DNA of 64,000 nt from Patagioenas fasciata (taxonomy: Eukaryota; Chordata; Aves; Columbiformes; Columbidae). The position numbers and the translations under genes were made by a program. Shown here piece by piece: positions 1-12,200 of this stretch. The notes under the pieces were generated by a model. The model worked only from the letters and a program-made list of their open reading frames with translations. It was not told the DNA's origin and searched no databases. Each line of letters opens with the position of its first letter. The first letter of the stretch is position 1. The stretch lies in assembly GCF_037038585.1 (NCBI RefSeq), contig NC_092521.1:50228398-50292397 (forward strand), read 5' to 3'.

Positions 1-147
1 AGTATGTGTTCATGGTGTGTCCCTCCCTCCCCATGCCTCAAGGGGTTCCTATAAAGCTTTGCAAACAGCAGACCGCCCTGGAGAATCCTGCAATAAAAAC
101 AGGGGTGGTCATATCCAGAATGAAGGATTTTCCCCCAGAAGCATTAC

Positions 148-285
148 CTTGGCAATAGGGGAAGCTGTCAGCTGCAGAAAGGCACGTGTCACACTGTCTC
201 CCCGTGACGCCTGTTCGACACCAGCACTGCCCCGATACAGATTCACACATGTCATGCTGGGAACCGTCGGGAGAGCACTGACAAG
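148..285 (-). CDS. LAMA3: LAMA3 exon 16 (LE7), last exon in window
   Basis: Residues 630 to 676 (138 bp, phase 1-1). A complete eight-Cys LE module: [41 protein letters not shown]. It corresponds to the mammalian module ending GAYDFPHCQ. The acceptor is GTCATTCTATAG and the donor is CAAG/GTAATG. The following intron runs off the window at position 1. Confidence 0.93.
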
Positions 286-3200
286 CTATAGAATGACAAA
301 CACAGGCAGTGGTGGGAGGGTTCGTTCACCCTGTAGGTATCAAGCAATAACTTTCCAAAACTTTAATACTGTAGAGGTATTAAATACTATTTGTCTAGAG
401 TATTTTCTGTTTTCCTTCCCATAAGGAAGGTCCCCCTATAACTCACAGGGTCCTCATCCCTATTTGGAACCTGAAAGTCTGAGGTGACCTGTACCATCTT
501 CACATTGTTTTCCTCTGTTCTAGACAGAAACAGGTAGGATTATCTGGAACTCAACTTCTTTGTCCCATCCTAAGAGCAGATTTGGTTTTGGCTGCTTACT
601 TGATCTTCCTATGGCTACAGAAAGCACAGGGTAAATTCTGTGATTTGACCTACACTTAAAAATATGATGGTGAATTATAGAATATAAAATCATATGCCTA
701 TCACACCTTTAGATCTGAGGGCAGAGGAGGCCAGAAGCAAGCTTTGAGATACACCATGCAACCAATCTTGTTTCAGATTCCTATGTAAGGTCTCAGTTGT
801 GCAATGATTTACATATACAGGGTAAATAAGAAAATGACAGAAAAAAGAACAATGCTGCTTCAGCCCAGGGGACTTGTCTTGGTTCAGATAGAGTCTAAGG
901 GTGAAATGGTTAATGACAATTATTTTAGTAAAATAGTAGGCAGTCTCCTAAAGAGAGAGTACAAACACGTCAGATTGGTTTTTGTTGTGGTGATTAGTAA
1001 TAGCAGAATTCTGAGGATACATTCCTTTTTTAGCACTAATAACCATTTGACTTCTAGAAAAGAGCAGTCCTGTTCATGATGATCAAGTCACTTGCTGATT
1101 TTAATGACAGAGACTCGGCCTGATCAACTGATCCACATGGGCAGGAAAAAATGTTGATATGATGGAAGATATGTCAAGTCAAGCCCTTCTAGACTAGGAT
1201 TTATGGTGTAGTGTTGGCACATGTCAAGAGCACACACTAATCCACTTACTTAAAAGTTTACAGGACGGTGTATCAAATATCAGAAGCCCAAACAGCTGGA
1301 ACACAGCCCACGTTCTCTAAGCTGACGGAGCCAGAACTCAGTAAATGGCCATTGCCAAGCCTGAGCTTTAGATTTCATGTTTTAGAAGAGAGATACAACT
1401 GCACCAAGGCCAAACACTGGAAACTATTGTCTTCTGTATTGCAGAAATAAGAAGGGAAACCCCAGTAAAAGGAAACATTTTTACTCACGCAAGCAGCTGG
1501 GATAGCTGTAATAACCGGGAGCGCACTGGTCACAGCTCAGTCCAGCGTAGTTGCTGTGGCACAGACACTGACCTCTAGAACCACATGTTTTCTCCACTGA
1601 GCCTATAGTATCACAGTTACATTCTGCATAGAGAAAAAGAAATAATAACCACCCTGACAGGTATGTCTAAACCAGCAGTTATTTAAACCAGAATTTGCCA
1701 AAAAAAGTTACCTTTGAATGTAAAGAATTCGTGAAGAAACCAGATGAACCATAATCTTACCACCAAAAAATAAATATAATTAAATAGATGCTTATACTGT
1801 AATTACCTCCTCAATCACTGATAATCAGGTTCTTACTGCAATTCTGTAATGTACAGTTTAAAGATTTAGTTTGATGTCTTGCAAAACGTGTAAGGGCCAG
1901 ACATCCATCTTTCAATGGAAAGAACGTCACATGAGAGAAGTGCTTAACATCTTTGAAAAGTAACCTCTGAAAAACAGCATCCACAAAGTTAGGCTAGGCC
2001 TAATGGCTAAGAAGAAGCTACTAGTAATGATGCACAAGCACACGTTCATGATGCACAAGGGAAAAACTGTTGACATCTTAATCCTGCAAGCTGGCAAGCA
2101 CCACATTGCCGGAATCTGCACGTAACATCCAAGGCACCTTGTCAGACCATAACAAAAGCTATTGTCAAAATTCTCTTGGAGTTACCACTGCTTTAGGCTA
2201 ACAGCTCTATCATAGACAAGATGTGCTATCTTATTGAAATGATGCTGGATGTTACACAGGGTCACACTTCATAGGTGCATGAATGCGAGCCCATGTGGGA
2301 ATCCCAGCTGCGCCAGGTACAAGCTGAAGTATTGCAGATAATCACTTGCATTTTATGACTGGCAGAAATGGCTGACTGACAGAAATATGAAACAAACACT
2401 GTCTTGCTGTTCCCTGTTCACATTCCTGGTTCCCCCTTTTGGTTCCTCTTTCTGCTGCAGCCAAGGACATCTGACGTGGCTGTTGTTACTTCAAAGAAGC
2501 CTGGAAAGAACACAGGGCTTGCTAGGAAGTTCGTAACAGAGACATATAAATATCGAGGCTTCCAAAATCATCACCCACACTAGAGTCGACCCTCAGCCAA
2601 ACATTATATTGCATTCTCTCCTCATTTTAATGGCACTGATTTGTTTAAAGGCTTTATTTTGACATCACTCTTATTGAATAAAGCTTCTATTGAGTTCAAC
2701 AAGACGAGACCAGAGAGATCAGATCTAGCTGCAGCAGCCAAGAAGTTAATAGATCTACCTCCACTCTGAAGATGACAATTTCAAATAGGAGTAGCAGGCT
2801 GAGCTGCTCACTTTCCACCACAGTTTGCAGCATGCTGCACTAATTTGAATCTAAACTCATGGCAGCTTATTTTAACAGAACAAGCTGTGAACTACAGCAG
2901 TTTTGAGTAATCCCACTGATTGTGTTTTCAACTATTTTTGTCTGTCTTGCACGTTTTGTTTTTGCGAGCTTTTTTAAGCTTTTGTGTCTCTTTTCAGCTT
3001 TTGGTGTTAGAAGTTCAAATGTATTCAATACAAGTTTGATTTGCTTTAAGACTGCTACCTGATTCAGTTCTAAGAAACTGAACCACTGAACAGTGTGTCC
3101 CAATGCAGAATCCTGGTTTTATGTTTTTCATTTAAAAATGTTAATCTACTCCAGATCATAAAATGCGGTCGTGTAGTGTTTCTTTATTCCACCCATTGTG

Positions 3201-6200
3201 TTTGGTAACACAATATAGTTGTCTTTGTAAGGGCACAAAGGATTCTGCTGTCTATTCTTTGGATGCAAACAAGTACGTAAGCCCAAAAGGAAGAGGACTG
3301 CTATAGCCAGCAACCAAAAATAACGAGAGAGAAGAAAGTAAATCATAATGTTCTATGTAAATATTGCTATGCTGTACAGACAGTACATACACCAGGACTC
3401 AGCAATACCCTATATTCTTTCTCACTGTAAAATTCACTAAGGATTAAGGGCCTCTGTCTCACTCACTGCAAAGGCAGACAAAACCTAGGGGCCAGACAGG
3501 ACTTGATGGATTCCTCATACACACAGAAAACCACCATAATCAATTTTCCTCTCTTGTAAAAGGCCAACTGGTCCTTGGTGACAGGTATGCTGGTGAAACC
3601 CTATGGAAACTAGCCACATGTCATGATTATGTGAACAGAAGTTGGATCTGTGCCTGTCATATGATCTTAAAATTAGTGAGAAATCACTGTCAAGGGTAAA
3701 ATGAGAGTATCTCATTTTCAGATTTACAGTATACACATTTTACAAGGTACCAAACGAAGACCCTCTGCTAAAGCAGATCAATGCTTCACTATGCCAGTTC
3801 CTTAGCAGTCAAGCGTGCTCTATTGCTGTAGTCTCCAGGTGAAAACAGCTTCCAAATCCTTTGGTTATTAGTACGGTATCTGTACTGACTGAGGCTATAT
3901 TCTGACCATGCAAAAAAAGCCTATGAGGGAGCAGATGCTATAATTCTTCCACACTATGGAAAGATGCCTGGAAGTAGTGCTTGGAGAATGAGAATATATG
4001 AGAATTTCACTGTAGAGAACAAGAGTCACTGGCCCATTTACTGCTATGAACATTGCTTCAGCCATGGCAAAAACAGTACTTGAAAAGCACTTCAGCCTGC
4101 CTGTTCGAGGCCCTGTTTGATGCTGCACATGCAATCAGCAGCCTTACCTTGGCAGGCAGGGAAAGAGTGGTGGCCAGGCTGACAGCTGTCACACTGAAGT
4201 CCAGCTACCCCAGAGCGACAGAGACACCTCCCAAGAAAGTCACAGACTTCGGGCTGGGTACCCGCCAAATTACATTCACACACTGCAAATGAGAAGAGAC
4301 ATTTCAGACACAGCCTCTGCATAGGCTGTCTTCTTTTATTTTTCTTTAAATGAAAAAAAAAAATCAGCATCACGGGAAACATTAATGAAAGAGCAAAGGA
4401 ATCTGGCTGAAAGTAACTACTTGGTTCAATATCAGTGTTGCAGCACTACACGTAGCTTGTCCCCCTTCAGAGTCTGATTTATCGATGCCAAGTGGTATGA
4501 CAATTATTGAAAATAGTTACATCTTTTTTTAAGACTAAAATGAAACAGTGTATGGTTTTGATTTACAATCTCAAGTGGCAGGGGTTAATACAATGCCTAA
4601 AAAGACAGTATAGAGATAGCTAATAAAGTTTAAAAATAGTCAGTTTTCTTGTATTTATTTGAAAGGGCTGCTTGGTGTATCAAAGTGAGGTTGCAAAGTC
4701 AAATTAAACACAGTTAAAAAAAAAAAAAAAGAAGAAAAACCAACCAAGGATAAGTAAAATAAATGCTCCCAAACATATTCTAAGTTTCATCAATGTTACT
4801 AAATCCAACTCCAAACTGGAGTCTGACAGCTGCATCTGACATTAGACAGCAATCAAGGAAATACAGACGTTTTTAGATTGAAATGTCCCCTCATCACAGT
4901 CGTCTTCTTCTTTGATTTCAGTGAATTTTGGTAACACAATATAATTGTCTTTGTAAGGGCACAAAGGATTCTGCTGTCTATTCATTGGATGTAAACAAGT
5001 ACGTAAGCCCAAAAGGAAGAGGACTACTATAGCCAGCAACCAAAAATAATGAGAGAGAAGAAAGTAAATCATGTTCTATGTAAATATTGCTATGCTGTAC
5101 AGAAAGTGCATACACCAGGACTCAGCAATACCCTATATTCTTTCTCCCCTATGAACACACCTCCTCGGCAAAAGAACTTCATCCCTCAAGTCTGCATTTT
5201 GAATTTTGCAAAAAGGGAACATTTGTCTTACCCTGGCAGAAGGGGTAATGAAAATATCCAGTTGCACAGGTGTCGCAGGAAAGCCCCCAAAATCCAATTC
5301 TACATCTGCACTGTCCACTATTTCCATCACAGTCACCATCCAGCACTCCTGCACCGTGGCACTGGCACGCTGAAGAGTACATTTGTAAAGAAAATATTTG
5401 CGATATTATGATCTTAAAGTTCCTATTTCACTTGGAAGCCGAAGGCTGGCATTTACACCGAGCACAGGCTCCAAGCATCGGATAAACTATGGCACTTACG
5501 TAGACACTGGGGGCCAAAATATCCTGGTTTGCAGCCACCTTCTAGTTACAAGAAGAAAGGAAAAGAAAAAAAGGAACAAAGTTAGTGCATAAAATCATGC
5601 AGCTCCTCTTATGTTTGCAAGAAAAGCAGATCATTGCTTAGCAATTATTTCTCTTGAACTGACAAAACTATTTGCATGACCCTTACATACAAGTCTCATT
5701 TAAAAAAATAATAATCTGTAATCATGTTTAGTCTGCCAGCACAAATTTACAACTTCTACACAGAAGCCTCTGCTTAGAGGCAGCTGCCTTTCTTATGCCT
5801 TCAGACTCAGATGCTACTTGTTGGAAATGTAAATAGCTCAAGATCTGTTTTCTCCTGTTTATATTTATTCATTTTTCTTCAGAGTTTTCTTTCTTTTTCC
5901 TTTTAAAAAATATGTGAGAGAACAGGATATGGCTACCAGGGCAATTATTGTGGATGCCGTATGAAGGATATAAGTGGTACAGGAGACTGAGGATTTGCGG
6001 GCTGTGATGGCAACTGCAGACACTTTCAAGAAAACAATTGGGACTTGTAAATACATACATGGATTTGTACTATCTGCTTATATCTAAGCATCTACTACAT
6101 TCACAGAAGAAAACACTTTTTCATTTGTCAGCATAAACTTTACTTCTACGAAAACCAGTAGAAATTAAGAGGAAGTATGTTCACTTTAGGATATAAAAAA

Positions 6201-9200
6201 GGTTTTGAGGGTTTTTAAGGTTATTAATCCTGATATGAATTACAAGTACATATATGACTAAGTGCTAGCTGTGATGATGTCTCCATTCTGCAGTATAACA
6301 AGACATACTAAAAAATAGAAGCCCACTGAGGGAATCATACAGATTTCAGGCAGCTTTGCAGGGGGCTAAATGAGAAATATGTAGCTCTCTTAGAAATCAA
6401 AGTTCTTCACTGCCAAGGGCAATGCACAATTTGCCAGGTGCAAGAGGACTGTCCAGAAACAGAGGCCAGGTAGTCTTTAAGAAGGAGATTTACACTGCAA
6501 AGCAGCTGACAAGTTGTACATGTCAGAACATCGTGATGGATCTGTTCATAAGAGCACCAAACAAGATGGTCAGCCTCTTCCGCAGTTGTTTGCCGGAGGC
6601 TGGTCAAACTTATTTTGATCCATAATTCTTTGTGAAGCTAGCCTACTAAACTGTTCAGTACAAACATGACAATACGATGAACTGGCAAGAACAAATGTTC
6701 TCTGAAAGATAAATACCAACAGTGGTAAAATTACTACATAAATCTCCACGAAAGAGCAGGCACCACTGAAACAGTGAAAAATAGCGACACAGGTCGAAAC
6801 AGTGAAATGCGAGGAAAAAAAAAACCAAAACACCGAGAACTTGCCAATTATGTCACCAGCCATAGCATCTCTTGGATTTGGAGAAGTAAAAGGATATACA
6901 GGAATACCTTTAAAAGAAAAGAAATAATGAAGTATATTTGAAACAGACACAGTTATTTCACTAAAAATCACCACAAACCATGAAGTCATCTCCTGTCAGT
7001 AGACAGTCACATGACCATAAGAACAACTTCAGTTTAGTGTCCTTTCAGCTAGGAACAGGATAAGAAACATTTTACTTTTGCTCTCCAATTCAGGTGCAAA
7101 CATCTCTTCCCAAAAGACCAGTATGAAAGGTCAGACACCATTTACAAATGCTACTAATTTGCTTCCCTCCTCTTTATCCTTTTGTACAGAAAGTTTTCTC
7201 ATGTCAGATGGTGTTATGAGAGCTATCTAAGGAGCTCCATATTTATTTCACACTCCTTGCTTCCAGTTGAAGGTCCATCTCCTGCTATGTGTTGCTATCA
7301 CTCCTTACCTGAACTGTAAGGACAGTTTTTATTTGAGAAGCCTCCAGATTAGGCATGGGAAAGACACCCCAACACACTTTCCTCGATTAAGATGGGATCC
7401 TAAGTTTAAGCACTACCAACACCAGTGGATTTTAGACCAAGGTCTACCTGAGCTGAACTTACTTAAAAATGTTGCATTACAAACCAGAGGATAAATGAGA
7501 TGTGATAATCTAGAGTGAACTGTACAGAGATTTATTCTATCACAGCCATTGAATTCAAACAACATTTCATTTTTTATACTCTTTTTTCCCCTTTGTTTTG
7601 TATTGATTTCCCTCTTCTTCCATTTTTATCATGGTATCTCTGCTTTAGTCAGACCTCAAATCTTGCCCCAGAACAACACCTGTTTTATCAGTTGTCAGAA
7701 ACATGCTTCTCCTGAGGGCATAAAGCATTCTCACTGATACATTTTTAGAATCTGATCATGGAAACACAAGCTTTTACGCAGCAAACATGATCCTGATGTT
7801 ACTTTTTCCTCAGCTGTTTTATATACAATTTGTTTATGGGGAAAGCGTTTTATTTGCTGAATTCCCAATACATACTTTTAATCTCTTTATTTTAAAGTAA
7901 AAATCTGATTTTCAATTAATCAATAGCATTAATTAGCATTCTGCTATCATTGTCAATCAGCACCAAGAACTCAGTATTAGTGCCACATCTTTTTTTCTAA
8001 TATGTTTATTTTTTCTGGATTTACAAACACTTCTTAACCACTTCTTCAATCACTTCTTAAAAAACCTGAAACAAACTGGAAGCCTTCCTTTCACAACATA
8101 TCTGCACCTATTCACAGTCCAGCAAAAATAAAAGAGCATGGCTGAGAGCTCTATGCTGTGCCAGGAGAATGTTTCCAAAATTACACAGGCTTTGTTTTAG
8201 AATTATTTTTTTATTATTTTAGAAGCCGCTGGCAGCCCACAAGCTTTGTTTATCAGGGTTGCAAGTTCCAAATCCTAGGAGGTTACAGGAAAAACACATA
8301 ACCCTTTTATTCCATCTTTCTCACTACAGTCATGTTCCACTTCTTTATACCTAAAGACCCCAAGACATGTTGAAACAATTTGTCCAGGGCTTTAGGACTG
8401 GAGTTCATGACTTAATGAAAGACAGGCTGTAGCCTCGACGAAGATGTTTTAAAGGAACTCAGAACTGTGAGAATGCAGCACAATCTATTTGATGTTCAAG
8501 AAACTACCATTTTGTAAAATAAACCAGACTCTCATCAGTATTATGACAATTGATTTATCAGAATGTGTAAACATGTGAAGCTGAAATGCCAGATGTTTTA
8601 ACCAAGTCAAGCTAATTCTTTAATGCACGGTTAAAGTACTGGAAAAGTGGTATTTTTGTGCGTATACTTACGGATACAAAATGGATACTCATAGAATCCA
8701 TCAGCACAGCGTTCACAGTTTTCTCCCTGGAAATTCTGCTTACAGAAGCATCGGCCAGACCCTTCCTCACAGCCCTCTGCATGCTCCGAGTTACAGCTGC
8801 AGGCTAAGTAAGTATCAGCAATTAGGTGGTTTTTTGAAAAGAATTAATTTCCCGTTCACGGCAGTGCACAATGACATTATAATAGTGCTTCATTCGCAGT
8901 TGTGAATGCCTCATTATTTAAGAATGAAATTTGCATACTGTAACGTATTTTCCAAGTACTTTATGTCACCAATTAATATTTGTGATATCCCTTAGAAGCA
9001 AGACCTATACTATTTTCTTAGAGTGTTTAACTTTTTTCAATTCAGAAAGTTGCATGTAATTACTCCACAGCACTACAGAAACACTGTTTTCTGTGGTTTC
9101 TGCTCATCTCTCGCCGTGCTCTAGGATGAGCACCACGCTTCAACCACCTTCCCTTACACATCACATGCAACATTAAGGCAGCACACCACAGCTCTGTTGA

Positions 9201-12200
9201 CTTCCCATTCATATCAATATCCGACATGACAAATCACAGCTTCCTCCTACCTGTCACAAGGCTGCTTCAGCCTGTTTGTAATTCAGCCCTTATCTCCTAC
9301 CTATACTCAGTTCTTCTTTTTTAAATGCTATACTAGTAATTATCCTATTGCATTACTTATTAGTTGCTGAAAATAGCAGTGATCCTCCTGACCTTTTGAG
9401 CTATAGAATAAAATTTTCAAGCGACCAAGAGCCATAGGATATCTCATGCTTACATCAGAGAACTAAGCGAAGGAAAGCCATAAGACTAGCAGATGAGAGT
9501 GGCTTCCTAGAGGTCATGCCACCTCACCATGGGGTGTGTAGCAGCACCCCAGGTTTTCCTGATCTTGTCTCCTCAGCAGCCTTTTCTGCCTTTCTCCTAT
9601 GGTCCTGCTGCTGGCCTGAAGCTTTAGGTTCATGATACATAAGTTGAGAAGGGTCTAAAAGGGTCAAAAGCAACAAATAAGGTCCTTTGCAGTTGCTCTC
9701 CAACATCTTTTGGCCACTCTTTCCTCTTTGCTCCTCAAAAGATGCATCCCATGCCCAGGGTATAGCAAAAAAAAAAAAAGAATAAACCCATGCCCTAAGC
9801 TCCTACCGTAAGAAGATATTTAATAGACAAGGACTCACGTATACAGCCATCAGGAGCTCTCACTGAAACACCATAAGGACGATAGTAACCTTCTGCACAC
9901 TTCTCACAGTTAATACCAGCTGTGTTATGCTGTGCAAAATAAACCAAAAGGAGAATATGAGATGAAAACGGGAACTTGAAAGAATTAAGATACAATAACA
10001 TCCTTTACACTGTTTCTATATACAACTAAGAAAGGATCAGCACAGGAAAAAAATGGAATATGACTGCAAAAAAAAGACAACATTTGTCATTTGCTGTTCT
10101 TTAACCATCTGTTCTTTACAAATTTCTTTATTATTGTATTCTCACATAAAGAAGTTGAATTTTGTCTTTAAAGCATGATAAAAAAGAGCTATTCTAACAA
10201 AAAAAAAATCTAGGAAAATATCCTGTTTTCACTATTACATGATATTTATCTCTTTTTATACTCCTTTCTTAACATAATGTGTACATTGTTTAGCCAACTG
10301 CATCATTAACTTTTCCTCACACAATGTATTACTTTTTTCAATACTCTATGACTAAGGTGGGCAACATCAAAATTAATCAACACCTGATCAGTCAGGTCAG
10401 CACAAAACAGATTTCCATTGGAAAAGTGTGCACCTCTGTAAATAGGTATTTTCAGCATACAGAAAAATTACCGTAAATAACTTGAACTACAGCAAAAATA
10501 AATAAATCCCCTGTGAACACATTCCTGAGTGTATTTCAACTCATGCAGCAAAGCTTTCCCCTGCGGTGGGGGTGCAGGAGCATGCAGCGGAGGTGGCATT
10601 CACCAGTTAACTCATGGTCACAAGGCATCTTGGCAAGCTCATAGTCTCATAAGCAGGAAACTGGAAGTGGAGAGGAGTGGAGTGCCCTCAGCTCCCACTC
10701 GCTGTTCAGTTCCTCCTTAGGGAGCATTGAAATTCAGGGCTGTGAGGGGGGACCTGGTATTTAATGCGGGGGGCTGGTGATGCAGTTCATGAGCAGGGCA
10801 ACCAGGATATTAATGGGGCTGCTGCTCACGGTTGGAGGTCTTGATTTCAGGAGCAGTTTTGGGTTCTGCTTCCAGCTCTTCCAGGGCTCTCCTCTAGTGT
10901 CTTGATCTGTGCTACTGCTGGGAAAGCCTGAGGCTAAATTCGGGAGAGTGATGCTCACATCGCACAGAGCACATCACAGAGACACAGCGGTTGTAAGGGA
11001 CCTCAGGGGGTCAGGTGGTTCAGTCCCGCCCAGAACAGAGGTAAATCCTAGATTAGACCAAGCTAATCAGAGCCTTGTATGGCCTTTCCTGATAGCAATT
11101 AGCCAGAGCAGCACAAAAGTTACTCAGGAAGAGAGAGACATTCTTTCTCTTTCCAAGAATGGATTGTTTATTAATGACAGATACAGGATAAAGTCTCTGA
11201 CTCCAAGTTTACAGCTGTTGATTCAATCCACCTGAGTCTCTAAGACAGTTAAGGGGCGGGAGAATGTGGCATGTAAGGAGAAACTGAGGGAATGGCTTTG
11301 GTTCACTTGGAGAAGAGAGGTTCAAGGCAGGGTAGGGACGCCTAATGGCAGTTTTCTGATGCCTAAGGGGGGGGTTACACATAAGATAGAGTCAGCTTTT
11401 CTCAGATGTGCACAGCAGAAGGATAAAAGCCAACTGTCACAAGTTGCAGTTGGAGAAACTCCTACTGAACAGTAGTAAAAATCGCTTTACCACGTGAGTG
11501 ATTAAGTGCTGTAATAAATTACCTAGAGACTGTGTAATCTTCATCCTCAGAAATTTTCAGACTCAAGTGGACATTTCTTGATGCAAGCCGATATAATTTT
11601 GCACCTAGTCTTGGTCTGAGTGGAGCACTAGTCTAGATGACTTCCAGAGGTCCCTTCTACAATTGTGAGCTCTTTCAATACCTATAAGCTTCTTTCTTGG
11701 TACAGCCTATGCCCTCCTTTACTCCTGCTGATGAACAAGAGTCCTCTGTGTTTTACTGCAGTAAGGAACGAGCTAGCCTGAGCTGGAATTTAATTTGGTT
11801 AATTTTACTTCCTTCTGTTAAGCAGGGAAATGGCAGAGTTCATAATAACAGGAAATAGATTTTTTTTTTTCTTTTTTAGTTGTTTTAATTGTTGCATTGT
11901 GTGGCTTTATTTGAATCACACAGGACTGAGCACAAACACAACTTGTATGTGTCTTTTATATATTAACAAGTGAGGCTGCGCGATGTAAATTATTTTCAGA
12001 CACCTTTTTCCCTGCTTTGAGTACAAGTAGCAACACCAGAAACACAGAGCTATCTAGACTGGTCAGCCTCTGAACTATTGGTGTGGACACAGTCCCACTT
12101 CAGTAGCCCTTCTTCAAATGTCCTTCAAATGTCCTTTAAACTGACCAAAATGACCTTTTTTACCTGGCAGTTAATGCAGACTCCTCCACCTTCATAATGC

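Larger units (their letters stand above)
9930..12163 (-). other. LAMA3 intron 8
   Basis: 2.2 kb. It holds two old CR1-like fragments (10968-11100 and 11600-11680) and a T-run near 11861-11877; the GC-richer stretch 10550-10950 was not identified. Confidence 0.65.

Noticed and set aside
38-250. 70-codon minus-strand frame as a free-standing small gene
   Set aside because: It is LAMA3 exon 16 read past its donor into the intron.
6570-6989. 139-codon minus-strand frame covering LAMA3 exon 11
   Set aside because: Only 6845-6907 is exon; the rest is intron read-through in the same frame.
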